From NCBI RefSeq assembly GCF_963678635.1, contig NC_087071.1, forward strand, positions 44,255,095 through 44,319,094: a DNA stretch of 64,000 nucleotides, given 5' to 3'. The stretch is from Symsagittifera roscoffensis (Eukaryota; Xenacoelomorpha; Acoela; Convolutidae). Position numbers and translations under genes: made by a program. The notes under the pieces were generated by a model. The model was not told the origin of the DNA. It did not search any database and worked only from the letters and a program-made list of their open reading frames with translations. Positions 1 to 18,985 of the stretch are shown here, one piece after another (position 1 is the first letter of the stretch; each line of letters begins with the position of its first letter).

Positions 1-3000
1 AAACTTGTAGATTCACTAGTGGACGATGTCCGAACAACTGTTTTTACTGTTCTAACTCAAAAATTTCAAAAAATTTTCTGAATTTATAGTGTTTCGTTTT
101 CTCAAAAATCACGAAATTTCGGTTTTCGGTACCAAAATGGTTCCAGCCACTTCTGAACTAAACTTAACCGGTTCTATCTATTATGGTAGTGCAGTTACGA
201 TGTAACACACTAACTTAGCCTTTTTTTCCGTTTCAAAAAATATCGATATCTCAAAAATCTTGACTTGTGGGGGGATCAAAATATCGCTATTTTGACCCCA
301 AAAACCGGTCTACTTTCTGTGTTTTTCACTGAAAAACGGTATAAGAGTAATAATATAGGCTATATTAGTAATAATATTAGTAATACTATACCCCTCCGGG
401 TTTGTTTAATATCCGAATTAAGGTGCTTAACTCGGATATTCGCAGTTCGGTGAAGGGTCACTACAGTGCAGCACTGTCGAGCCCCCCACAGATTGCTATC
501 TTAATTTTTGTACCAAAAGGGATACAAAACTTGTTAACGATACCCAACAGTCGATTGTTGTTGTCGTTGAGCCCCTTCTTGTTGCTCCTTGTACTGCTTG
601 CCGGATCAGTCTTCTCCCAAGACCCCTCCGAATTGAGCGCAAATCAGCTGACCCTTCCGGATTGAGCGCAACTTATCATTAACGTGCTTAAATGCTCAAA
701 TAACCCTACAGTACAAGCCTCAAAAACGGGCTACAAAACTGATCGTATTGATCCTGACTGATATAAATGCCTGTAACAACAATATATCTATAAACAACAA
801 ACGGGAGGGTCGGATCACATCTTGTCTGGGGGATGGTTTCTACTGATTTTTTTTTAACTTTTTTTTTACAGTTTTTGGTTTTTTCGGTTATTTTTTTATG
901 TTTTTTGTTTTTCTTGGGTACTATACTACTTTTTGTTTGAATTTATATATATCTTTAAGTGTTTTTGGTCACGGACCATTCAGGAAATGACGGGACCGCG
1001 AAACCCCCCACCCTTCCTGGTTCGTGAATTTTCGGTCTTAACTAGGTTAAAAAACTATTGACGGTAATCCGGAAGGCTTCCGCGTTCCGAACTACCCTTC
1101 CGCCCCGGCGGTTTAGGCCTATTAAGGGCGTTAATGTGAGCATCCGCTCGGCGCGGAGTGCTCGTTAACGGTTCTGCCGGTCATGATGTTAAAAAAGAAT
1201 AACACCCAGGAGCGCCATAAAAACATGTATGTAACATTCGCCCGGAAGATACATATCGACGGAAAATAAAACTAAGTCCTAAGACGACTGGCTAACGTCT
1301 AAACAGAGCTTTATATGCTTTTCACCGTCTCTACCAAGCCAGTACTTTCGGTGGTCTTTTCCAACATCGGGTCGACAAAAACGTTACTGCTTTCGGCTTC
1401 GGTCAAAACACTCAAATTAACGTAATTACATGCAGAAATAGTGAGCTCATGGCTGGTTCTCAGTATCCCCAGACCACGAGGTCACTCCTAAAAACAGGGC
1501 TACTACTTATTATATTACTATTGTTTTTGTTCAGTAGATAAAAATCATCATCTCCATCGAAGATGGATCAACCCCTTCCCCCAACTCCTAGCTTCTCATC
1601 CTTATCAAAATGAATCCAGTTGTTAATTAAATTCAATTCAGGACATGACAAGAAGCTAAAAGTCTATATAAAAGGATAAAAGTCTGAGTTCCGAAACCCT
1701 TCCGGATTCTTGAATCCACTGAATCAAGCTCGTTAATCTTGATTTCTTCGTAATCCGGAAGGCTATCTTCCACCCTTCACCGTTGTCTGCAACGGCCTTG
1801 CAACTATTGTAGCGACACAATAGTTGCAACTCAGAACGTCCTTCTGTTTTTCTCTGCTGTTTTTCTATCACAATCTTCGTTGTTTTTGTCAGTGCGACTA
1901 TCGTTGTTCTGTTGCTTTTTAGCTTTTTCTGCCAAAATGGCCGTTTCTGACGTTTCTCAGAAATGTTACGTAATCACTTCGAAAATTTAAAAATTAGCAA
2001 TTTCCGAAGCCCTCAACCTTCACGTTTTGTTCAATCGTTCCAATAACGTTCTTAATCCTTAAAAATCACTAATCCGGAAGGCTCGCTGCTAAAAATTCGA
2101 ATTCTGCAGAGATTGCATTTTGGCACATTCTGGTCGAATGTCACACTTATTCCTTTCCGGATGGACACGTCGTCCCAACACCCTTCTTGGTTCTCAGGAA
2201 CTGCTTTGTTACGATTGTCACTGCACATTCGTTACAGCTCAGAATGGTTGTGGGTCACAACAATCTTCTTATCGTTCGTATATCCCGGCTGACTCTTCTC
2301 TGTCTAATTTTTACGTTTTTCTCGTTGAGAATACTGTCCATGTTTCTACCGCCGTTTCAATTGGTGTGAAATCTCAAGGTCGTGACGTGTCCTCATTTTA
2401 AAACGAATTTTTAAAAGCTAACTTGAAACTCCAAATCAACCTTTTCGAGTTCGTCAAAATGAACGATTAAGACCTCTAGTTTGTTAAACTCAATCTTCCC
2501 TCTCCGATGTTACAAAAAAATTTCGAATTCGAACTTGAATTTTGACACATTTTGGTCGAATGTTACGTTTTTCAGAGCCATGTCCCGGTTTAGGGAGTTA
2601 AATAGTAGTAGTAGTAGTAATAATATGAATTCTGTGGTTCACGCAAGGGGTTTGGACCCCGTCAGTTTCTCGTTTCATATAACAGTTCTAATTCTGCAAT
2701 TGTTCATCGTACAATCGCTCGCTATTTTTCAAGTGCTCTTGTCGCTCTCATTGTATTATTCGAATTTCGACCAGAAGATTTTTAGAAGTCGTTGTTTCAA
2801 GCCAATCCCTTCTCCTAAATCGATTTTTAACACATTCGCATGTCCTCAGGTTTGGTACGTGAAGTTCTGTTTGCATTTGGCTTTCCTTGGACGACTCAGC
2901 TGAAACAAATTAGCGCGCGAGAACTCTGTGTAATATGGTATGTCTAAGTTACATGCCTCATAACGTCCTAAAGTCAATTTTGAAAGCAACATCAAGTTGT

Positions 3001-3358
3001 TTAGCTGAACATACATTGGCAAAGGAAGAATACCTAAGAAGTTTTTGCTAAAAAGTAAATTTCAAACGTTTTCGCAACTATGTGCATCGTCAGGATTTTT
3101 ACAATAAACTACTCTAAATGACGATAAAACATCAATTTACAAATGTTATTTACAATAAATCACATACAATTTGGTTCTAAACCATCATGATAAAAAATTA
3201 GCCAATCACAGTTGACCTCTAAATTACTATTAAGATTAAAATACTTTTAACCTCTAAATTAATTAAACATTTTAAAATTAATTTGTCTGGAAGTTTCTGA
3301 GTCATAATTTCGATTTAGACATGTACGTTTTGAATAAAAAACCAAAAATATTTTGGGA
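1..3358. other. Gene-free stretch, unassigned
   Basis: No recognisable gene. Open frames here are short and lack family features; the longest (2481-2903, first ATG at 2580) has a serine run encoded by an AGT microsatellite at about 2602-2622 and no known domain. The stretch is patchy in composition: about 1060-1190 is clearly richer in G+C than its surroundings. Short motifs recur, notably CCGGAAG in both orientations between 650 and 2160, and a related pair of segments around 2113-2145 and 2538-2572 (both containing TTTGGTCGAATGT or a close variant). I read it as old repeat or retroelement non-coding sequence, without being able to name the element. Confidence 0.4.
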
Positions 3359-4720
3359 CTAAATTTTCAGTGTTAACTCCCTGCTCCTAAACTCATCGCG
3401 CGTGTTCAAGCCCGGTTTCTCTTTCCTGATATGTATTGCCTCTAGTGTTAGCAATTTTGTTTGGTTGTTTGACCTATCTATAATTTCCCAACTAAGATCT
3501 GCGCTATTTCCCTCAAGTTGGCATTGCTGAAGGTGGAGGCCTACCGGTGAGTCTGCTTTCTTATGTTCCTCGATTCTAGTGGTCAAATGTCGAACAGTTT
3601 GTCCGAGATAGGTGGAAGTGCATCCACTACATGACAGTTTATAAACCACTCTTGACTTGAGGTCATTAGAAAATGCTGACTTCAGTGATGGTAAACATGA
3701 TTGTAGTTTTCTTGTGGTGAAAACCACTTAAACGTTCGTTAGTTTTCGTAACCTGTTAGCAAAATATTGGCTCTGGTTACCTCCATATTGCACCATCAGC
3801 ATTGGGGGCTTCTCATCCTTTGGCGATTGAACTGACAAACCCCTGTCACTATCCAGGGGCTTGCCTTTACCCTCGATGATCTTGCACAAGGCGTCTGAAG
3901 CCACTTTTGCGGACCAATTTTCAGGGTACTGATTTGTCAGCCATTGTGCCCTATTAGTTTCCATAGCCTTATCAAATTGCTCCCAGCTAGATGTACTCCT
4001 AAAAACCCTGTGTACAGTGCCTTGGATAACACTACGCTTATACTGAGTTGGGGCGCAGCTTCTATAGTTCAGTATAGTCCCTGTATCTGTTGGTTTTTGA
4101 TACCAACTGCAAGTTACACGCCTATCCTGCGATACATTTATGTTCAAATCCAGGAACAGCAAATTCCCCTCCGAATTAGTTTTCTCTAGAGTGAACTGCA
4201 AATTTGGATGAAGAAAATTGGCGGCATCGAGAAGACAACTCGGCTCCCCTCTGACTGTTCTAACAATGTCATCCACATACCTGAGGAACAATTTCACCTG
4301 GGGAGTATCCTTCTCCTTGTTCTTAGCTCGGCAGCCGCTTTCACAGTACCAGACTATCTCGGTTATTGTAGCGTATACGTCATCGGATATTTTTCCGCAT
4401 TTTAGATGATACCAGTTTCGGCAACTCTCGCATTCAACCCCTTTGATCTATATGTGACTTTCCTGCTGCAACATGGGCACAAGCCGTTTTTGTCATTAAT
4501 TTGCTGTACCCCCGTTACCACCGGTATTTGTTGTCGTAGAGCAAATTCGTATTCTTTCAGCCATAAGTTTGCCAGAATTTGAGCGAGGGACGCGCCCATT
4601 GCTAAACCATCAACTTGTACATACCATGAATCATTACACTTGAAATATACTTTGCTGACCGCCATATTCAAAAGCCTTTTCATGGTTGCTCTTTGAATTT
4701 CCAGAGTCATAATTTTGGAA
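3359..4720 (-). mobile_element. Penelope-like retroelement, 5'-truncated and broken
   Basis: Read on the minus strand, the order is reverse transcriptase then GIY-YIG endonuclease, the canonical Penelope-like arrangement. Reverse transcriptase parts: a QVDGLAMGASL..LAN motif at about 4545-4640, and the catalytic motif LRYVDDIV at about 4260-4285, followed by FLDLNI, YQKPTDTG and YKRSVIQGTVHR. The endonuclease (3359-3727) has VVYKLSCSGC then YLGQT, an R..R..EH segment and a downstream glutamate, typical of Penelope-type GIY-YIG with its Cys pair. Between the LAN motif and YVDD lies a PHD-like zinc finger (separate entry). The element is dead: one in-frame stop at about 3728-3730 separates the two domains, and a one-base length change in the G run at about 4438-4441 breaks the frame inside the finger. 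The N-terminal part of the polymerase is missing; the 5' edge abuts an unrelated LINE fragment. Confidence 0.88.
4331..4479 (-). pseudogene. PHD-type zinc finger inside the Penelope-like RT
   Basis: On the minus strand the ligand order is CPCC, then CESC, then RNWYHLKC, then WYCESGC, i.e. C-x2-C, C-x2-C, H-x2-C and C-x3-C with the tryptophan two residues before the seventh ligand that is typical of PHD fingers. The first ligand pair is in the frame of the upstream RT motif and the rest in the frame of the YVDD motif; a single-base change in the G run at 4438-4441 accounts for the switch. PHD fingers usually bind histone tails, so in a retroelement it could steer insertion or tether to chromatin; that is inference. 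Confidence 0.72.
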
Positions 4721-4739
4721 AATTTATAAAAAGAAAAAT

Positions 4740-5465
4740 TCAAGACTCTGGAAACTTTTTTTCTATTTTTCCCATACAAAGAAAAATTCAAGTTTTCTTT
4801 GTATGGGACATTATTAACGCAAATCCATTTTACTGCTCTTCGCTGAATAGTCTCTAAATCGGGCATCACGTACTTATTTAAACCAAAACACGGACTTGCG
4901 TAAAGAATCACGGGGTTTATCATGGATTTGAATAAGTTCAGTTTCGCTACTCTGTTTAAATTCGATATGTTTCTTTTGATCGCGAAAAAAGTTTCATTTG
5001 CTTTTAAGCCTGCTTTGTCAATGTGTAGATTACAGTTGTTTAAATTTGGTTGGTCAAAAAGTTTTAGAGCATTTTTGTTCATGTTTCTCATTTTTTCAGA
5101 TCTTTGATCGTTTTGTAAATTTTGTTAAAAATTTTTATGTGCAAAATGTGCAAAAACGTTTGAATTATCCGTTTGAATTAACCTTCTTGTATACCTTAAA
5201 TGTGTAAAAACTCTTTTGTTAAACATGCAAAATTAATACGTTGAGAAAGCTTAAGCATGGCTAGATAGTGAAGCCCCCATTTAAATTTATAATAGATTAT
5301 ACTGTGTACTCGTAGTCGGTCCCAAAAACTAAATTCGCACTTTTCAGCGTTCAAGCTCAGGCAGTAAATTTGTTCCGATATCGGAATGTTTTTAAGGCCT
5401 CGGAGTACGAATGACAGCCGAGCGTGAAAACCCTGGAAACTGGTCTTGAAAAACTTAATTTTCAT
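4740..5465 (-). mobile_element. LINE reverse transcriptase C-terminal fragment
   Basis: Minus-strand peptide with the spacing of the C-terminal part of a non-LTR reverse transcriptase: KLNLFKSMINPVILYASPCF, then a LETIQRRAVKWIC segment, matching the usual thumb-domain pattern (K..L....I.PVL.Y....W......L...Q.R..R.I). An upstream piece at 5196-5465 contains LSLNAEKCEFSFW, like the stretch after the RT palm, in a shifted frame. No endonuclease or intact polymerase core is visible, so this is a short decayed fragment. It abuts the Penelope-like element in the same orientation, with small inverted duplications at the junction (hairpin at 4771-4807). The clade (CR1, Jockey or another) cannot be decided. 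Confidence 0.6.
4771..4807. repeat. Perfect 15-bp hairpin at retroelement junction
   Basis: CCCATACAAAGAAAA (4771-4785), a 7-nt loop, then its exact reverse complement (4793-4807). A second inverted pair around TTTCCAGAGTC (about 4698) and GACTCTGGAAA (about 4744) flanks the same junction between the LINE and Penelope-like fragments. Confidence 0.8.
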
Positions 5466-5550
5466 CCGAGAAAGCTGTAAACTTTTTTCTACTCTTTCAG
5501 ATGCGGTTCAAATGTGAATGTGGAAAATTAACCTTATTTATTAGAACGTC

Positions 5551-6732
5551 ATGTCATTTACAGTGTACATAATCAAAGTTATCTTCTTGGGATCATTCTT
5601 CTTTACATGTTCTATTACCTTAACTTTCTATAATAAATGGCTGTTTCAAAATTTCCATTTTCCGTTGACGGTAACCTTCATTCATTTTTTGACCCAGTTT
5701 CTAGGTGCAGCCATTATTCGAACACTGATGTCCTGTTGCTGCTCAAAAAGTCCCCCCATAGTTCTTAATTGGACAATGTACATGAAAAGAGTATATCCTG
5801 CTGGACTTGCAGCTGCGTTAGACATAGGGCTGAGCAACATGTCCTTGATGTTCATAACAGTGTCACTTTATGTAATGTCAAAGACATCTTGTGTAGTTTT
5901 TGTTCTAATTTTTGCGGTTATTTTGCGCTTGGAAAGCCCTAGAGTGACTACGTTAATAGTAGTTTTACTTGTCAGTGGGGGATTATTTCTGTTCACTTAC
6001 AAATCTACCCAATTCAATTTAGGAGGATTCATTCTTGTTATTAGTGCGTCATTTCTGGGTGGTCTGAGATGGGTATTACTGCAGATGATAACCCAGCGTG
6101 AAGATATTGGTCTGAAAAATCCGATAGACACAACATATCACATGGCGCCTGTTATGGCGCTGGGTCTATTGTTACCCGTCTTTCTCATTGAAGGCGTACC
6201 AGCAAGTCTTTCATCAGAAATATTCCGCTATGAGTCATATCTTACTCTGGAAACCACCACCGGAAAAGTAGCTCTTGGAGCGCTTCTGGCGTTTTTGTTA
6301 ACACTTTCTGAGTATATGTTTGTCCATTACACATCTTCATTGACTTTGAGCATCGGAGGAATTTTCAAGGAGTTGCTTACTATGTACTTGGCGTCTGAGA
6401 TCAACCATGATAAATGGTCAACAATGAATCTTGTAGGAGCAGGTCTGTGCGTTCTGGGAATCCTCAGCCATGTGATGTTCAAAGCAATTTATGCCAAGAA
6501 TAAGTACGATGTACAAGGTGCGAGTCCTAGGAATCCCCGGATTCGGTCGTCATCAGAAGGAATGGGTGCTTTGTTGAAGAGGGATAGGAAGACGAAACCA
6601 TCTTGGGAGGCAATTGAACTCTTGAATGGAGACGATAGCGATGCGATAATTTCGTCGAGCGGAGAAGAAGAGACGATATTTCCGAGCGAAGAAATGACGA
6701 GAAAGAGCAACGGACGTTATGATACTGATTAA
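5551..6732 (+). CDS. SLC35C2: SLC35C2-like transporter of the TPT/nucleotide-sugar family
   Basis: Encodes 393 aa in one uninterrupted frame (human family member about 365 aa). It is a polytopic membrane protein with about ten hydrophobic helices. Family hallmarks: FYNKWL at residues 26-31, ALDIGLSN near 90, TVSLYVMSKTS, GGLFLFTYKSTQFN, a GGLRW segment, KNPIDT, and LTLSIGGIFKELLT near the C-terminal helix pair. These match SLC35C2 closely and the triose-phosphate/nucleotide-sugar translocator fold in general. The C-terminal 70 or so residues are polar, acid- and serine-rich and presumably cytosolic. SLC35C2 acts in the early secretory pathway and has been linked to GDP-fucose supply and Notch fucosylation; the substrate is not firmly settled. 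Start at 5551 gives an N-terminus of family-like length. A TTCTACTCTTTCAG acceptor-like site ends at 5500, so a spliced 5' UTR is possible; an upstream ATG at 5501 opens a short frame ending at 5572 that overlaps the start. Confidence 0.9.
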   Translation: MSFTVYIIKVIFLGSFFFTCSITLTFYNKWLFQNFHFPLTVTFIHFLTQFLGAAIIRTLMSCCCSKSPPIVLNWTMYMKRVYPAGLAAALDIGLSNMSLMFITVSLYVMSKTSCVVFVLIFAVILRLESPRVTTLIVVLLVSGGLFLFTYKSTQFNLGGFILVISASFLGGLRWVLLQMITQREDIGLKNPIDTTYHMAPVMALGLLLPVFLIEGVPASLSSEIFRYESYLTLETTTGKVALGALLAFLLTLSEYMFVHYTSSLTLSIGGIFKELLTMYLASEINHDKWSTMNLVGAGLCVLGILSHVMFKAIYAKNKYDVQGASPRNPRIRSSSEGMGALLKRDRKTKPSWEAIELLNGDDSDAIISSSGEEETIFPSEEMTRKSNGRYDTD

Positions 6733-6901
6733 GATTAGATATTGGTGCATTTTATTTTGATTTGCGTTCAAGGTTTATGTTGGAAGCAGAATGACAGAAT
6801 GAATCAATGAATTGTATTTGTATTCTCTCTTGTTTTGTAATTGTACTTATCTGAAAAAAGTTGCTGAACCAATTCAAACGTGTAGGTACAGTTGGTGATG
6901 T

Positions 6902-6907
6902 AATAAA
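6902..6907 (+). other. AATAAA polyadenylation signal, SLC35C2-like gene
   Basis: Canonical AATAAA about 170 nt after the stop codon, in an AT-rich 3' region. Best candidate for the transcript end; a compact 3' UTR is implied. Confidence 0.5.
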
Positions 6908-7199
6908 ATTAGTAAAGATTTTCTGAATTTTAATTAGATTTGCTTGCTTGAAAATGTATAACAAAAGGGTGATTAGAAGTTATTTGAATAGCTGTTTTTT
7001 CCTTTGTATCTTAGATCAGCATTAATACTTTTTTCCCGTAAACAACTTGTTCACAGGACTCATCCTTGGGACTCATTAATTTCCTGATCTTTGTTGGAAA
7101 CTGCAACAGACACATTTTGAGCATGTTAGCAATTTAATTATCCGTCCTATTCGAAATTTGCTTTAAAGGTAGATAGTAATTTAACCATTTTTTAAATTT

Positions 7200-8125
7200 C
7201 ATTTTCTCTTCTTGTAAAGGGTTAAATAAATTTCGGCCTATATTATATTGGCTTAGTGCCCTGATATGGCGTCGTTTGATGAGAGAAAAAAATTGTACGT
7301 GTGTGTATTGAATGGGATGGGGCTTTAACAACTTCTTAATTAGTTTCTGTGTCTTTTTTCCTTTTTTTCTCGATTATATAAGTTTGGCCTAGATTAAATC
7401 GGCTTATTGGCCTCGTATTGCGTCGTTCGATGAGCAAAAAAAAGTTTTTGTGTGCGTGTGTGTTTTGATTGGGTTGGGGCTTCAACAACTTTTTAATTAG
7501 TTTTCAGGTCTTTTTTAAACTTAATTTTTTTATCGGTTAAGTAAGTTTTGGCGTCGTTTGTTGAATAGAAAAGTTTCGGTATGCGTGTGTGTATCGAAGG
7601 GGATGGGGCTGTGTCAACTTTTAAATTAATTCTTAACTCTTTATTTTTTATTTTCATTTTTTTCTTGGTTTATTAAGGTTCAGCCTATATTATATCGGCT
7701 TTTTGGCCTCATATTGCATCGTTTCGGCCTCATAAGAGCAAAAAAAACTTTTGTATGAGTATGTGTATTGAGGTGGTTGGGGCTTCAACCACTTTTTATT
7801 AGTTTTCATAAGTCTTTTGTGAAATGTTTTAGTCTGAAAGGGTTTCTGCTCAGGTACTTTGGGCTTTCTTAAATTTGGTTAGTTTTCTTCTGATGCTAAG
7901 TTTATCTTCTTTTGTCTTGGTGTTTTTTTTTGAAAACTAGTTTTATTGATTTAGATAGAATTCGGCATTTTTGAATTTTGTTTTCTATTTAGCGGCTGAT
8001 TTAGCGACTTATAAAAACTAATAAAAAGTTGCTGAAGCCCCATCCACCTCAATACACATATAAACACAAAAAAATTTTCGCTCATCAAACGATGCAATAT
8101 GAGGCCAATAAGCCGACATATAATT
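7200..8125. repeat. Four diverged direct repeat copies plus one inverted copy
   Basis: A unit containing GGCTTATTGGCCTCATATTG, then a CGTCGTTYGATGAG block, an A run, a TGTGCGTGTGTGT-like stretch and GGGGCTTCAACAAC recurs at about 7245-7350, 7400-7510, 7550-7640 and 7690-7815. At 8015-8125 the same unit lies in reverse orientation (AGTTGCTGAAGCCCCATCC through AAGCCGACATATAATTTA), so the stretch could fold back. Other copies: about 28140-28215 (inside the tandem unit of EVC2 intron 11), 36480-36590, and an inverted one at about 55560-55670. It lies between SLC35C2 and RAB23. Confidence 0.65.
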
Positions 8126-8145
8126 TATTAAGCTTCGCATGTGGT

Positions 8146-8170
8146 GCGAAGCTCGGCTTCGCCTCTGTGT
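8146..8170 (+). repeat. Dispersed core motif GCGAAGCTCGGCTTCGCCTC
   Basis: One of about a dozen loci of a short conserved palindromic core ending in CTTCGCCTCTGTGT, here followed by an A-rich tract. Others lie at 9062-9088, 13537-13558, 15250-15275, 27601-27620, 29004-29029, 29111-29134, 29695-29720, 36813-36840, 44249-44268, 45351-45370 and 46826-46852, with further copies in the tandem array. Confidence 0.7.
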
Positions 8171-8397
8171 TAAAAGCATGCAAAAAGCCAAAAAAAGTCT
8201 TGATAAAAGTCGTGTAGTATAGTAAAAACGCCAGTGGTTGATGTGAGTTTTGTCGAAAAGGGAAGTAATTTCAAGGATTAAGCCATTTAAAAGCAGCCAC
8301 AAGATGAATCTTTAAAGAAAGCTTAAATTTATCATAATAAAGAAAAAAGTTTTTTTTTTCAACTTGGGAAGATTACTTGGATCAATTTCAGATTTAG

Positions 8398-16959
<8,562 letters not shown>

Positions 16960-16982
16960 ATTTTCGGCCAATTTTGTAGTAT

Positions 16983-16988
16983 AATAAA
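16983..16988 (+). other. AATAAA polyadenylation signal, RAB23
   Basis: AATAAA 24 nt after the RAB23 stop codon. A second AATAAA lies at 17379-17384. The first would give a very short 3' UTR; the second is an alternative. Confidence 0.45.
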
Positions 16989-18510
16989 GCGATCTCATTA
17001 TGTACGGTTGCATCTTACCTTTCAAAACAACAGTCTCCTGGCATGTTTTAAGGCTGATTGAAAAAAATTGAGACAGATTGATCTTTCTGACTAAATTTCA
17101 TAAATGGATTTCTGGTTTTCATTGTCAGGTTTTTTAGCCACAAAAATCTAAATGGCCGGTAATTGATTGGAGTGAACTTGAAAAGAGCAGCTTTGCTTTG
17201 TAGCGCCATCATCATTCTGTATCTGTCTTCATGTAGTCAAAGAGCTTTGTTTTTTTGCGAAGTTTTCTCAATGAACTTGAAAAATAATCTGAACAAGAAG
17301 TTGCTTATAATCTTCAACGATATGAACAAACAATTATTTCATTGTGATTGTCTATGTTTTTCTTCTTTATTTTTACCTAATAAATGATTGGAAAGTAATC
17401 AGTCAATTATTTCAGATAATAATGTAAAATATGACATAATTGTGCAATTTGAAATTATCTTTCATTTTAATTTTTTTAACTGATGGGGCTAATTCCAAGG
17501 AAAAAGTTCATACTTATCAACTCAATTATTGATAGTTAAGTACATTCATTTTAACTATTCATAATTAATTTATCAACCATTTTAGAAGCTACTTGAAATC
17601 CGAGTTCTCAGGGAATTCTGTTCTTTTAAGTCAAGAAATCTTACTTGTTGCTCTCGATTGATTCAATCTTATTCAAGAGATCCCAGATTGTTTTTAAGAA
17701 ACTGCGCTGTTGATTTAAAATTCCTTATTTTGGTGCTCTATTTTATCTAACTGTAAAAATGTACCATAAAATTTTGTATAGCTTTAAACCTAACACTGTA
17801 CAAAATAAGTTTTGATACGTGTCTTTAAACTCTTCAGAACTTTAATAATGAAATCCGAACGTTTATTTGGTTTGGCACTTTTTTCCAAAGGGGACGATGT
17901 TCATGAAAAGTTCAAAAAACGTTCGGGTTTCTTGTTTGCTTTCTGCTAAGAAAGCTGTACTAGTGGCGCAGTTCGCAATATTCCGTGTAAAAACCCTCAT
18001 CAATCTATTTCTATTAGTATTCATTTCTTCATTCATGGTTGAATATTTAGATTGAAATTTTTTCATCTTTTATTTAAGTAACACTTGTGTTAACAAGTTC
18101 AACGTCTTTTTTCTGCTTACCTAATGTGCAAAATTCTGTGTTTAATGTTCAAAAGATAAGATGGAATATTTGTGCCCGGTATCGTTTCAATTTTTACCTA
18201 GCATCTCGGACGGATTTTTTAATAAACAGTACGAAATTTTTTGGTGTACAAACTCAAAGATCTCTTACTAATTATTTAAAGTGTATTTTGTCCTTCGAGG
18301 CGAATGGTTTGGCGAATTGGAGATGCTTAATTTGAGCAGCTCCAAACTTTTTGTCAACGCGTCGCGTAGGCTGCTTAATTGCTGTTAACTTAATGATGAA
18401 ACTTGCAAGATTAAGTGTCTTGTAGTCGGCAACTGATTTTTTCCCCACTTTAGGCGACCATAAAGCACTGTTGTTCTAACTTAGTAAGACAATTATCTTG
18501 CTGCTTGTAA

Positions 18511-18985
18511 TAGTCGATGAACATACTTCAGATTCTTAATTTGATCGCGATTATTTTTTTCGTTTTTTCTTCATGAATGGTCTTAAAATTTGTTCAGGCT
18601 CGAAGTTACTTTTTCGCGGTTTGATTTTTGATTTCTTTTTAAGTTCAGTTCATGTTTGTCAAAAGAAAAAACAAATTCCACTATCGAACAGCAAAGCTTA
18701 AAGGTCACGAAAAACGTGATTGATTTCTAGTTTCGATAGTGGATTTTTTTTCAGACTACCCAGCGAAATAGAATATTTAAGAATTGATCCAATTTTCTCA
18801 AATTGGGTCATTTTTATCGGAAAATAGCCACTCATAAATTGTTTCAGAAAATAAAAGAAAAGAGCTTTAAGGGCTCCTATTTTTTCTTCGAAACTCGAAA
18901 GTTAAGATTTGTTCTAAAAAAAGTCTGTATTTTTTTTACATGCGTTCATTGAATCTTTTTTAACCGTCTGTTGGCTAGGTTATTG
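18511..18985 (+). repeat. Dispersed repeat family A copy
   Basis: Head AGTCGATGAACATACTTCAG, then AACAAATTCCACTATCGAAC, CACGAAAAACGTGATTGA, TTGATCCAATTTTCTCAAAT, and tail TGCGTTCATTGAATCTTTTT. Intergenic between RAB23 and the EVC2-like gene. Confidence 0.7.

Noticed and set aside
2481..2903. 140-aa open frame
   Set aside because: Starts at TTG, includes a microsatellite-encoded serine run, no domain; likely chance in an AT-rich repeat.
17163..17387. 74-aa frame after RAB23
   Set aside because: Starts at TTG in probable RAB23 3' flank; hydrophobic but no conserved features.
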